Shown: in pieces, positions 1 through 11,163 of the stretch
Layout: each line of letters starts with the position of its first letter
Position numbering within the stretch: position 1 is the first letter of the stretch
Assembly: GCA_030374765.1 (NCBI GenBank)
Contig: JARGXX010000010.1
Coordinates: 1 to 64,000, forward strand
Length of the DNA stretch: 64,000 nucleotides
Origin: Agarophyton chilense
Taxonomy: Eukaryota > Rhodophyta > Florideophyceae > Gracilariales > Gracilariaceae
Direction of reading: 5' to 3'
Translations under genes and position numbers: made by a program
Notes under the pieces: model-generated
Seen by the model: only the letters and a program-made list of their open reading frames with translations
Databases searched by the model: none
What the model was told of the DNA's origin: nothing

Positions 1-92
1 TTGCTCCTTGGTCGTGCCATCTGAAAAGCACGGCAAGTACACCAACACGGAGATACAACACAGCCCTCCTCAAAAACAACTACTTTTCTCAG

Positions 93-3044
93 GTGTACCT
101 CATGGCCAGATGTGTGGACCTCGACGATGGTAGCAACGACCGGCGTCTCAGGGACTTGTACCAGCTCTACCTCCAAATCCAAGCTTCAAGCAATACTTCT
201 GAGCAGCAACCGTCTTCTGCTGCTGGTAATGGTACCACCCGTGCAAGTGCTCGTTCTTCCAATGCGCCTACAAATCGCCGCCGCCCCCAGCCGTCAAGTC
301 GACTTGCTCTCATTCCGAAAACGGCTCTCTTGTCGTCCTTCCTCAAATCGCGCATTCTGCCTCCACAGTCGCAAACTTCCAAGGACAGTCGCTCACGATT
401 CTCCACTACCGTTGAGGCATCTCGTTTTGAAATGGTTTTGTATCTGTCGATGATCTACACTCTCAAACGCGAGAAACTCAAATCGCGCCAGACCAAGAAA
501 CAACGCCTCAATACCGGCGTTGCAACCGCGACCTCTATGTTGCCTTCGTTGCAAAACTTTAAGCACGAAACGTGCGAGCGAATTTCATTTGTCGTGCACA
601 AGCTTGTGACCTCTTGGAATGTGTTCTGCCGCCATCTTGGGTATGACTCACTGGAGCACATGCTCGCTCCGTACATCTTGTTCGACAGCAACACCCTAAC
701 CTACCACGCTCTCGAACGCCGCGGCGAAGGCTACGCCCCTTTATCGCAAACTACCACATTTGCCAAGAACGCACAGCCTTCCAAAGTCCAATCTGAAGTG
801 GACAGCGTCGCCTGGTCCCACACCGACGAGGTTGACCGCAATCTACGCGTGCTAGCTTCCGAATTTTTGAACGACCTTCACCGCCTGCTTTTCAACGACT
901 TCCTATACGAAATGGATGAAACCGCTCGCTGGCAATCTTTGACGCAATTCGAGTATAACTCGACCGTCGACGTGTACCCTCACCGCTTCACGACGTTCGG
1001 TCTGCCACTTTGGACCCCGATTCGAATGGCCATGGTCGGTCCTATTCCAGGCCAACCCCTCAACCCGGCCGTGGAGATAGCCAAAAAAGAAGCCGAGTTG
1101 GTGGACATCATTATGAACGAGTCACAGCAGCAACTTCCGCCTGATCCAGGAGCGCCACTACCGTCGTCGTCGGAACGCGCCAACGCCGCTGGTCCCTCAC
1201 CTCCTCCCCAACCCCCAAATCTTCCCTACAACGTCAACGAAACTCGCGTCCTCCCGCCGCACTCCTTCACCCAAACTACTACTCTCAACGCTCTACAAGA
1301 GGCGGAGGACGAAATGGAAAAGCATATTCGCCTCTACGGTGTCGATTTCAAAGAATTCGTACAGGTGGATATTATCAAACGAACTACCGCCTCATCTCCA
1401 GTCGGAGCAGTGCAACTGGTCCTCACCGACCCGCCTTACAACATTCGGTCCTTAGCTGGCCGCCACAACAGCAACCACGACGCCATTTCCCAAGACGATA
1501 TGAAGCGCACGGCGCAGGTTATTGGCGAGCTGATGTGCCCTGGCGGCCACTTTATTCTCTTTTGCTCCATTCGCCAGTTCAGGCCGTGGTTGTCGTGCTT
1601 CAAGAGCATTTCCGAGTCCCATACTGCGCTGTTCAAGGTGGACCCTGTGCCGTTGGTTTTCGTCCGCGCCGCCTCCCATCCTACTGGGAGCCACCGCGGG
1701 CTGCGAACGTCGCCGTTGCCCATCACCGAGTACGCCATTCACGGCATCAAAACGGGGCTCACTCACGATGAAAACCTGGCTCGCGTAAACCTCGTCAACT
1801 ACAACTACGTTCCTTCTCGCTACCCGGCTTACAAGAACGTGATTGATAACGTGCCGGGACTAGCCGCTGGCGAGACCCTGCGTTGGAATCGCCTGCATTC
1901 TGTCACCAACAATCACAACGCCGTCACTGAAAAAGTACGCCCGGAGCAGAAGAGTCGTGCTCTACTCAAGGAACTCATAAGCCGCTATTCTCAGCCTGGC
2001 GACATGGTGGTGGATTTATTTGCCGGAACGGGTTCCACCGCTTTGGCGTGCATGGAGCTCCCAGGTCACAGACGCTTTTTGGGGTGCGAGAAAGACGCAG
2101 TGTGTTACGCTCACGCAAAACACAATGCTGTCGTTCACTTTATCAAAACCGTTTTACAGAACAGCACCGACATTGAAGTGCCGCACCATCTCATCGCCAA
2201 GTTCAGTCGCCTAGTTCGCTCACTACCGAACACGGACCTGCGATCGAAATACCTTTGGACCGCGCCTCCCGGTCTGCCACAGTACCAAATTTTTCCTGCG
2301 CCGCTCGCTTCCTTTCTCTGCAACTTGTGGAAAGACCGTGAGTTTGCAGCCGTTTGCCGCACTAAACCGGTGCATGAATGGCCGCGAGAGAAACAGGGCC
2401 TTCTCACTCAGATTGATCCGGCTACGTTACTTGCCATAGAAGGGTATGCCCATGGAGTGTATACCAAAAAGTCCGACATCCGACACCCCTTGGCGGGAGA
2501 CGGGGTCTTTGCCGCACGCCAGTTTAATGAAGGCGACACCGTGTGCTACTTTTATGGAACTCTCGTCTACCACGACCTCTCCAAACGCTCCGCCACACAG
2601 TCTTCGTATGCCAACGGTTTGCTCGCCGTCACCGTGGAGCGCTTCAACTCCACTTCCATGGAAATCCGAGTGACAGGTCCGGACTTTGTCAGACTGCCCA
2701 CCCCGGGAGACCGTGGAACCCACTCCATGTGGATCACGCCTGCCCCGTTCTGTGTTGGCGGAATCATCAATGATGCCCAATACCGCCCAGAGGACCTCGA
2801 CATTCAGGCCTTACGGGACAAGGTACTCCCCAACCCTCGCACACCAAATGTAGTAGCGCGCCTTTCGTCTACTTTGAAAAACTCAAAGTCAGGAATCCAA
2901 GACTACCACCTTATCACAATAGTAGCCACCCGAACCATCGAGCGAGAAGAAGAAGTGCTAATAGACTATGGAAACGACTACGCTCATTGGCCCAGGGTTC
3001 CAAAACCACAAACACACACCTTTCATGTGGATCTTGTAGATTAG
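93..3044 (+). CDS. DNA amino-methyltransferase/SET fusion protein, copy 1 (partial, frameshifted)
   Basis: This is copy 1 of the gene that is complete at 11884-15081; the 5' part lies outside the window. The reading frame entering from position 2 is broken by one extra C near 65-68, so the open frame only resumes at 93 (GTG; first ATG at 102). Two more indels relative to copy 2 (one extra C near 288 and an extra CT near 313-318) cancel each other and alter about a dozen residues. From there to the stop the protein is the same as copy 2, including the DPPYN motif, the DLFAGTGST motif and the C-terminal SET region. The product would lack about 70 or more N-terminal residues and is probably a non-functional copy, unless the indels are assembly errors in C and CT runs. 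Confidence 0.8.
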   Translation: MYLMARCVDLDDGSNDRRLRDLYQLYLQIQASSNTSEQQPSSAAGNGTTRASARSSNAPTNRRRPQPSSRLALIPKTALLSSFLKSRILPPQSQTSKDSRSRFSTTVEASRFEMVLYLSMIYTLKREKLKSRQTKKQRLNTGVATATSMLPSLQNFKHETCERISFVVHKLVTSWNVFCRHLGYDSLEHMLAPYILFDSNTLTYHALERRGEGYAPLSQTTTFAKNAQPSKVQSEVDSVAWSHTDEVDRNLRVLASEFLNDLHRLLFNDFLYEMDETARWQSLTQFEYNSTVDVYPHRFTTFGLPLWTPIRMAMVGPIPGQPLNPAVEIAKKEAELVDIIMNESQQQLPPDPGAPLPSSSERANAAGPSPPPQPPNLPYNVNETRVLPPHSFTQTTTLNALQEAEDEMEKHIRLYGVDFKEFVQVDIIKRTTASSPVGAVQLVLTDPPYNIRSLAGRHNSNHDAISQDDMKRTAQVIGELMCPGGHFILFCSIRQFRPWLSCFKSISESHTALFKVDPVPLVFVRAASHPTGSHRGLRTSPLPITEYAIHGIKTGLTHDENLARVNLVNYNYVPSRYPAYKNVIDNVPGLAAGETLRWNRLHSVTNNHNAVTEKVRPEQKSRALLKELISRYSQPGDMVVDLFAGTGSTALACMELPGHRRFLGCEKDAVCYAHAKHNAVVHFIKTVLQNSTDIEVPHHLIAKFSRLVRSLPNTDLRSKYLWTAPPGLPQYQIFPAPLASFLCNLWKDREFAAVCRTKPVHEWPREKQGLLTQIDPATLLAIEGYAHGVYTKKSDIRHPLAGDGVFAARQFNEGDTVCYFYGTLVYHDLSKRSATQSSYANGLLAVTVERFNSTSMEIRVTGPDFVRLPTPGDRGTHSMWITPAPFCVGGIINDAQYRPEDLDIQALRDKVLPNPRTPNVVARLSSTLKNSKSGIQDYHLITIVATRTIEREEEVLIDYGNDYAHWPRVPKPQTHTFHVDLVD

Positions 3045-4011
3045 TTGTTTCTTTTCTTTCTCAGTAGAACACAACTAAAAACTAAACCTTCTCTCCTAAG
3101 AACAACCACGCGCAAACTCTCTTCCTTCATTCGTTTTAAAAACAGAAAACCTATAACCTTCTTCTTCGGCCCCCACTGCCACGCCCCGCAACATCTCACT
3201 TCTTTTGCCAAACACCATCATAACGTTACACAGTGCGCATACTGTAACACATAGCACCCCTCCTACCCACGTCACATGTAGAACCATTTTTCCAAAATCA
3301 ACGGTCAAACATGTCGCATATGCATATATGAGCTCAACCGCGGTGCAGCACCGCTTGTGCTCAAACTAATACGTGTGTACGATACGCCACCACCGCCACT
3401 AGTTAGCCGTTCTGAAAACGTCATGCTTCACAACAAGTTGCCACATTGCCGCACAACATCCGCTGGCGCACCCGATCGCGCGCCAGCTCGTTCTAAACCT
3501 CCGTCCATTTACACACAAGTCCGAACCCACCCTGAAAACTTCTGCCCTCCCCAACCCGACTCCACCACCGCGCAGCCCCATCTCTTCTCTGTGCTGCCCT
3601 TTTTCCCCTTCCCGCTCCCCCCTGCACGGAAACCACGCCCCTTACACAAAATCACTCTCCTCAATGGGGCGGAGGCCAATGAGCTTTATTGTGACACACT
3701 CCTCCCCACAACCCCACAGTCATACACCGGGAATGAATGACCTGCAATACCAAATAGTATCGTGAAGGTTCCCTTGTACAGTATGCCATTTGCTCAAGCC
3801 AGCCACACGCGCCCTCCCCCAAAACACCAAACCGCCTTTCTCCAATTACCCTCGCCCCACCTATTTACTACTTATACTGCTATATCGGCAGTGAACCCGT
3901 CCATTTCGCTGATGCTCCCAAACTCGATTGTGTTTGTTTGTGTGTGTCTTTCTTTGCGTCTTCAAAAACAATCCTCCCAAGCGTCTTCTTCTCTCTCTTA
4001 CACGTTCAGTT
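3045..4011 (+). promoter_or_regulatory. Spacer between methyltransferase-SET and helicase genes, probable helicase promoter (copy 1)
   Basis: About 970 bp with no convincing gene. It has a TATA-like stretch CATATGCATATATGAG near 3316-3332 and strongly pyrimidine-rich segments (about 3530-3660 and 3950-4005) leading into the helicase ATG at 4012. The same stretch lies at 15082-16050 in copy 2, differing by a few single-C indels, and decayed versions occur at 51300-51650 and 56592-57600. Both genes read the same way, so this spacer must hold the 3' end of one and the promoter of the other. Confidence 0.45.
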
Positions 4012-7000
4012 ATGTCGCAAAACAGCTTATCCTCCGCCGGCGAACATGGCTTGCCCGTGTTCATCCCCTCTTCGGTGCACAGCCCACCGAGGGCTGCGGT
4101 GAACATCTCACCGCCCACTCCCCCTAATCCCCTGCTCCCCCCACCGCCTCCGCCCGTGGCGCGTGACGCCCATGCTCAACCCCATTCCGACTTACCCGTT
4201 ACCGACGCAAATGCAGCCGACGATTCTTCCTCTTTTATCATGGCACTCGGTACCATTGTGAATATGGGTATTCATTCTATTGGGTTCTTTCCGTTGTGCG
4301 TCAACTGCCAGTGTGGGCTGCCGTCTGCCCGCGCAATCCAACATCACTTGCGCAAACAGCACTCCATCCCTTTGGAAATTGCAAGTCCCATGTCAATGGC
4401 AATCCTGCACGAGGTGCACACCTTGCGCAACAACTCTCTAACGTTGCCCCCGTGTGGCAAAAGTATCGCCCCCAACACAACGCTCAATTTGTGTCCGGGC
4501 CCTCTACGTTCCTCACGCCCCTGGCACACATTGCCATTCACAATGGCTATCAGTGCCCGCTCTGCAAATTCTGCTACCTCGACCCCGTTCGTTTGCAAGC
4601 GCATCTGATCGAATGCCACAATATGTCGCCTGCGGTTGCCCAGCCACACCTTGACCGTACCGTCTCGTCGGGCCGTATTGCCTTGCAGACAGTGTACGGC
4701 GGCGTTCGTCGCCGTTTATTCCCCGTTACCAATGCTCAACCCATAGGCTGCTTGTCCAAAACTTTCCAGGTTCCGCAGGCGCCTGCGGCACGGCCTGATA
4801 CCCCCCCGGCGCAGCCTGTTTGTCTCCAACCACCCCATCGTCCAGTGGCAACGACTGCCAAAGGCATCGAGCCCCCGCTTCAACACATTAACCACTTTTT
4901 ACAAAAGTTCAACACCGGCGCTCCTTGTTCGCAATCAGACCCTTTGCTTCGTCACCACTCGGAGAAGAATTCTTTCATCACCTTTTCCAAGTTTGACATC
5001 GTTCTTCACTCGCTTCATGTTCATCTGGATGTGGCGGCTCAACTATCCAGAACTGGCACAACGCCCACATCCGCTGAAAGCACCATCACCCACCACATCT
5101 TCGACTACCTCTCTCAGGTGAACATTTTGGTTAGTAAGACCTCCCTGGCTTTCTTGGACCGCCTCAACAAGCGCACCGACACAGCTTTTAAAACTGTCTC
5201 CACTGAAACCCTCAAGCGTTACGCTTCACACATTTCCCGTTTGCTTGTGTTTACTCACAGGACAAGGGCAAACCTCCCTCATCTCGTACCCGACTCAGAC
5301 CTCATGTACTGCTACACTACTTCCGTGTTGGATGCCATTCGCATGTCTTCCTCTGGTGAGCTCCCCGCTCCCTTTCCTCCAACCCAACATGGCCCAGCGG
5401 TCCATAGCGCGCTCAAGCCCTTCTTGCTTCAATCTTTAGCGCCATACCACTCTTTGGATCTCCTCTCCGTTCGCAACTTCATTGCTTGCGCAAGCGTGAT
5501 AAGCACCGACCCCAACCCGCCTATCGCTGCCCCCTTGCCGTCTGACCGCACGCCTGAGCCTTACGACACGGTCATTTCTCACGACCCCAACAATACCTCC
5601 TTTCGTTTTGCAGCCGCCTCAGATGTGACGCACCTCCTCGCCGCTCTTCAATATGGCATCTGTGCCTGCGCCATACACGAACTGCACGTGCTCTCCAAAT
5701 CTTCTCCCCTGTTGCAACCTGCCACCCCTGCTTCCGAACGCCCAGTTCACGTTCAAGAACGCATGCGTACCATCGACGCGGCAATCGACGCTGATTCCAA
5801 CAACGCCCTTTCGTTTGTCAGAAAGACACTCACGCTTGCAATGTCCATATCCTCTCGCGAGGAAATGTTCGTTTCTTTCCACAATTGTGATGTTCACCCG
5901 TCCTGCGGCATAGTGCGTGACACTCACCTCGCCCTCTCAGAAGTCGGCTCTTTGGTTTTAACTCTACACAAAGAAATACAACATACTCTTCACAACGACC
6001 TGCTTCTTGGCCACGCTCTGCCAACCGGTTTCACAAACGCGCTACACTCACTTCAGGACGACTCCTTCAACAAAAGCCCAGGCTTTTCTTTCCTTACCAA
6101 CCTCAACAACCGCCCATTTATCGAACAAAACATGGCTTTCGTTTTCACTTGTCTCACGTCTTCCATGCCCCACAACTCCAACACCGACCACACTCCGTTT
6201 CTTCCGCAACGCAAGCAAAACGGTACCTTTCCCCGCACACAACTGCCCACAACCGACATTTTGGGCACCGATATGTTCACGCATGCGTTGTCGAGGTGGC
6301 TCTCATGTGCACAGAAAATCCAAGAACGCCTGTTGGTTGCGCTACACCTTTCGTCGGGCTCTCCTGCGCGCGGCACAGAGATTGAGACATACCGTATCCA
6401 CAACGACCAACACTTTCAACGTTGTCTCATGCTCATCGACAAATCGCCTGTCCTCATTTGCCGGTACATGAAAACGCGAAACAGCAAAGGGGCCGCCACT
6501 CCGATTGCTCGCTTTCCCGATGCCCAAACATCCCGTCTTCTGCTCATGTACTTGACTCTGATACGTCCGTTTGAAGCATATATCGTCCGCTGCCTACACG
6601 GAGGAAACTGTTTCCAGATGCATTGGAAAATGCTGTTCGCCAACTGCGGAATTCCGTATGCCGCAAACACCATCCGCTCGATAATCAGCTCTCACTTGAG
6701 CAAACGCGGTTTCCCGATATCCTTCAACGACTATAGAAACTTCACCGTGGGAATGACCAACACAGTTTCCAATGTCACCGCATCTTCTGTAGCCGATCAC
6801 ATCTTGGAAGAGCTATTGACCACTGCCCATGGCCAGGCGGGCCACTCTGCGCACACCGCCGCTTTTCTTTACGCTCGTACACCACATGACATATCCGGTT
6901 TGCAGCACTCTCAACTTTCCAAATATCGCGAGTGGTCCAGCAAATGGCACCAGTATCTCGGTCTTCTTCTTAATGCTCCCCTCACCCAACAACAACAACA

Positions 7001-9557
7001 ACAACAACACCACAGAAAACGTCCGGTTACTGACACAGTTCTACCTACACCTGAACCAAAGCGCTCCATCCATACATCGCAGCCAACCCCGTCCCCTCCC
7101 ACTGACCGCTCTGCGATCCCCCATTCTCAAATCAACCTAAACCTGGCCGCCTCTCATCCTTTCAATCCACATCCGCCTGCTTTTATGGCAGCCGCCATAC
7201 CGCGCGGTGGAGCTTCTCTCTTACAACAACCGCTTGTGACCTACGAACATATTACATCAGAAATGCTCCGAGCACTAAGACAGGCACTTTCCAACGACTC
7301 CGCTTTATTCAAGTCCCACCAACAATTTGTGAACACAGCGGCCGTGTACAACAGGCTGTCCAACATGCTACTACTCCAGCCGACTGGATCTGGAAAAACA
7401 CTATCTCTTCTGCTCCCCGTCTTCATGGAAAAGGGCAAATACTCCACCGTTCTCATCACCCCTCTCACAGCCTTGCTCAGTGAATACGAACTGCGCGCTC
7501 AGCTCTTCGGCCTTCGTGCTTCTCGTACACCCACCCCTCCCGGATCGCACTCCTTTGCCGACATTTACATCTTTTCCGCTGAAAGACTTTCTCTTCCTTC
7601 TTTTACAGAGTTCACCACGCGACTGATCGCCGCCGACCGCCTCGCCCGCATTGCCATCGATGAATGTCACTTATTTCTTTTATGGCAACACTTTCGCCCG
7701 TGCTTGGCCAACCTCCACAACTGCTTCGGCCATATTCCCACAAAGATCCCTCGCGTGCTTTTAAGCGCGACAGTGCCGCCGCGCGACCGCCCCCTTCTTC
7801 TGTCGCAGCTGCATATCCCGAACGCGCATGTGTACGCTTCTTCGACTGCAAGAAACAACATTTCTTTTGTCGTGTATCAGCTAAGCTCAGCCCCCAGCAC
7901 TTCGCGTGCCACACGCTTTCGCGCCGCTCATGGCCACTTTCAGGATGTGTTTGGATACCTGCTTCAGCTGGGCGTCTCAATCATGCAAGAGCATGTGGCT
8001 CGATTGCTTCACTCGTCGGCTGACACAACCCTAGCTCGCGTTCTTATATTCTCGTTAACACGCCCGGCTGCCGAAGCTGTCCATGAAGCTCTCGCCGCTT
8101 CGCGTTCTTCTTTTGGTGCCCTTAAACAATCCACTACTGTCACGGTTCTCCTGTACCATTCTGGTCTCTCCGATGTTCGTAAACGCCGGGCTCACACCCT
8201 TTGGAACTCTCCGCCTTCTTCCAGCGCACCCACAACCAACCACATTCTCTTCATGGTTTGCACCTCTTCTTTTGGTACGGGCATCGACGTTCCCAACGTT
8301 CGCCTGGTTTTCAACTTTGGTGGAGTAGCGAGTCTTTGCGACCTCGCGCAACAGGCCGGCAGGGCCGGCCGCGATGGAAACCCATCCACTTGCGTCACCA
8401 TTTATTTCCAGCCCTACTTCAAACTCGTTACGGAAACTCTTTCTTCGTCCTCATCCAACACAAATGCGTTTGAGGAGCCCAATCGCATATACAACCAAGC
8501 ACTTTCCACGGAGCGTTGGTTGGAAGCGCAGCATTGGGTCGAATGCAAATCTGTTTGTCGAAGGAACGCCCTCTATTTCCACATGGACGGAAAAGAACCA
8601 GGCATCTGTCTCTTCTCTCCTTCGGTTCTTAATTGCGATATTTGCAATAGCATCGCAGCTGTCTCCCCCTCTCCCACCCCGGAACGAAGCTCCGTTTCCG
8701 CTACCCCTTCTGCCTCTCAGCACGCCCAATCCATTTCACCGTCACCCAGCGCTTCCCCACAAACGCCCACGCCGCCAAAAAACCGTGCCAATCAATCAAA
8801 CAGAACATCCTTAAACAACCAAAACACCAACACCAACGGCGGCCCAACACAAAGCCCCAAACCCCACGCCAGTCGTCCACCACGACCCCCCACCTCCACT
8901 CCATCGCCGTTGCTGACAACCACGCATCCATCCGCAGCGACCCAATCGCCCACTGTCGCTCATTCTCAATCTCAGTCGCACTCTGCCACCTTCTTTTACA
9001 CCTTGGAACGAAAAACACCGCAACAAATCGTGTCACACTTCGAGGAGCTCTCCCGCCGACTTGCCCCTCTCTGTGTGCCATGCTTGCTGCACGAAAAAAC
9101 GCAAGTGCACTTGACGGACACTCATGCATGCCCCCATTCCCGTCAACGATGCTTCAGATGCTTTTCGCCGCACCATATATCGCGCAACTGCAGGTTCGAT
9201 AAATCACCTCAAGGAACCTGCTACCGTTGCCATCTCGGATTCTGCAAGGGACTCAAAACTCATTCTCAACCGCACACTTTTGGAACAAGACACTGCATCT
9301 TCATTTCGCTCTATCAACTGGCATGGGTCTTGTGGCGAACATGCTCCAAAACTCGCTCCGAAATTGCACTCCACCTCTTTGACGGCCGCATGCAATCCAA
9401 GTTCAACTCCATTTCCCAATCCTCCCAAGATTCCTCACCCCTCCACCTTGAAATAGACGCCATGTTTCATGATTGGTTAACACACAACAACCACTTTGCC
9501 GTACCCAACATTCTACGCCTTGCAGCTTGGTGGAAGTCAACCACAACACTCATTTAA
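4012..9557 (+). CDS. Tyrosine-recombinase-like/RecQ helicase/zinc-knuckle protein, copy 1 (frameshifted)
   Basis: Copy 1 of the helicase gene found intact at 16051-21594. The same ATG is present at 4012, but an extra CT in the run at about 4434-4439 shifts the frame: the first 140 or so codons end at 4608 in the wrong frame, and the remainder is open from 4296 onward to the stop at 9557. Downstream of the shift the protein matches copy 2: second C2H2-like finger, recombinase-like core, QPTGSGKT Walker A, DECH box, QAGRAGRDG motif VI, RecQ-type zinc cysteines, Ser/Pro/Thr-rich linker and CX2CX4HX4C knuckle. It is either a recently broken copy or a copy with a sequencing error in a dinucleotide run. 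AATAAA lies 28 bp after the stop. Confidence 0.8.
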
Positions 9558-9584
9558 GCACGATTTTAGATTCCAACCCGGTAC

Positions 9585-9590
9585 AATAAA
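9585..9590 (+). terminator. Probable polyadenylation signal of helicase copy 1
   Basis: AATAAA 28 bp after the helicase stop codon. The same signal is at 21622-21627, 26838-26843 and 32054-32059 behind the other copies. Confidence 0.5.
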
Positions 9591-9977
9591 CACCCATTCT
9601 TCTTTCTCCATTTTGCTTTCAACTCTCTTCCTTGCCACAGAAAACCACATTTCCTACTCTTTATACTTAAGTATAACGCCAAACACCCCATATTCGACCG
9701 TTACATTACACCCAACCCAGCAACAAGCGTTATTCAAACGACTCTATCTCCAGCTCAACCTCAGCCCCTAAATACCCCAACTCCGCCTCAAAAATACAGT
9801 GTAACGAAACAACCTACACTCTATATCAGTCCTACACATAAAGCCCAGTACACTTATCGAATGCAGGTCGCTCAACACAGAACTTTATCCAACCACCGCA
9901 GATATCGAGTACACCCTCAAACAATCTGTTCACCACGCATTCGTACTATAATGGAACTTGACGTCTCGACTCTAGAC
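9591..9977. other. Helicase 3' flank, non-coding
   Basis: A+T and C-rich DNA between the helicase polyadenylation signal and the telomere-like block. I see no gene. A further TATACTTAAGTATA palindrome occurs near 9661-9674. The stretch is repeated unchanged after each of the four helicase copies. Confidence 0.4.
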
Positions 9978-10253
9978 TCCTAAAACCCCTAAAATCCAAT
10001 AAACGAAAAGCTTCCCCTAAAACCCCTAAAGCCCTCCAGCCCCTAAACAATGTTTTCCTCTCCGTAAATAAAAAATCCCATAAAGGTAAAGTTTCCCCTA
10101 AACCCCCTGAACCCCTGAACCCCTGAACCTCTAAAACCCCTAAAACCCCTACACAATGTTTTCCTCTCCGTAACTTCAAAATCCCATAAAGGTAAAGCTT
10201 CTCCTAAAACCCCTAAACCCCTAAACCCCTAAACCCCTAAACCCCTGAAACCT
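9978..10253 (+). repeat. Interstitial telomere-like repeat block, copy 1
   Basis: Degenerate CCCCTAAA/CCCCTAAAA repeats on the + strand (G-strand TTTAGGGG), purest at 10203-10246 with five units in a row. The repeats are mixed with a longer tandem unit of about 105 bp that contains AATGTTTTCCTCTCCGTAA and ATCCCATAAAGGTAAAG, seen near 10045, 10155 and, diverged, near 10270. The C-rich strand reads 5' to 3' toward higher coordinates, as at a left chromosome end. Identical blocks follow every helicase copy in the array. Confidence 0.75.
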
Positions 10254-10303
10254 GTAAAAGCCCGTACACAATGGTTTCCTCTACGAAAACGTAAACTCCC
10301 GTA

Positions 10304-11163
10304 GGCCCTGACCGATAGCTACTTAGTGGCGATGCCACTGTTGGACAAACCTTAACGTCATAAGAATCTACCTGTCATCGTTAAGCATACGTCATCCCTA
10401 CCTCACTAAACGCACTGCACGCGTCTTCTTTAGCTAAGAGTGTGGCGCCAGCACTCGCGTGACCTACTACTCACCACACTCAACCTACATTGAACTTGGC
10501 AATACCATCGAATATCGACCCCCAGTGTTGCCGGATATGAAAACCATCCTAGAACCAAGCGCAAACGCACCTTTTTCAGCCGCGTACACGACCCCAAAAA
10601 CGCACATACAAAACGCCTGACAATGTGCCATCTGCCTCCACGAAATAGCCACAGAACCAAGCGCAAACGCATAACACAACCCTTTCTTTTGATAAAAATT
10701 TCGCACATTATCCAGCTTACAACACAGCTCGACTGTGCAGCGGAGATGTGGCTGAAACCAAGCGCCTTTGAGTGCCACACTCGACGCACGCCTCCACGTT
10801 GTGCAGCAAAAATGTTACAATAAAACATGTGCAAACGCAGGATTTGGCAGAAAGCCCAGCGCGCCTAAAATTTATGATTTTTTCAAATGCAAATATTGCG
10901 AAAATGGGTGCTGCGCGCCAACATCTGGCAATTCGCGCGCTACGTTACCCGAACGAAGCGCCTGAGCGCAATTAGCCACGATTTTTTGAGCGTGCCAATG
11001 TGTCATACGCGCTCTCCAGCACAACGTTTTCCATCCAGGGGGTCAAAATCGCACATACGTCGAATGCAGCGCGTGGCGCTTGGTGTATGTAATTACCAAG
11101 CGCTACTGACAACTGCGTTTTACCAAGCGCCAGCCCACACTTACAACCTGTAATATATATAGG
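10304..11163. repeat. X block, subtelomeric non-coding repeat, copy 1
   Basis: 860 bp block that always follows the telomere-like repeats and ends in AACCTGTAATATATATAGG. No convincing ORF. It carries several copies of a 9-mer ACCAAGCGC (for example near 10554, 10654, 10760, 11096 and 11123, and inverted near 11070). The short ORFs here overlap each other on both strands and I treat them as chance. After this copy comes a spacer not seen after the other copies. Confidence 0.7.

Noticed and set aside
3045-3254. Short plus-strand ORF directly after the methyltransferase-SET stop (69 codons)
   Set aside because: No domain, low-complexity Lys/Phe/Thr composition, and not kept open in the decayed copy at 56592; it is probably 3' untranslated sequence.
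7612-7980. Minus-strand frames of 100-140 codons inside the helicase and methyltransferase-SET genes (also repeated in every copy)
   Set aside because: They overlap well-supported plus-strand coding sequence and contain Arg/Gly/Cys-rich translations typical of antisense frames in C-rich genes.
9978-10253. CRISPR-like array
   Set aside because: Repeats are degenerate 8-mers without uniform spacers and the DNA is eukaryotic; telomere-like or minisatellite repeats explain it.
10430-10834. 134-codon minus-strand frame in the X block
   Set aside because: It overlaps other ORFs on both strands, has no recognisable domain, and in the diverged X copy (33787-33999) only a shorter version remains open.
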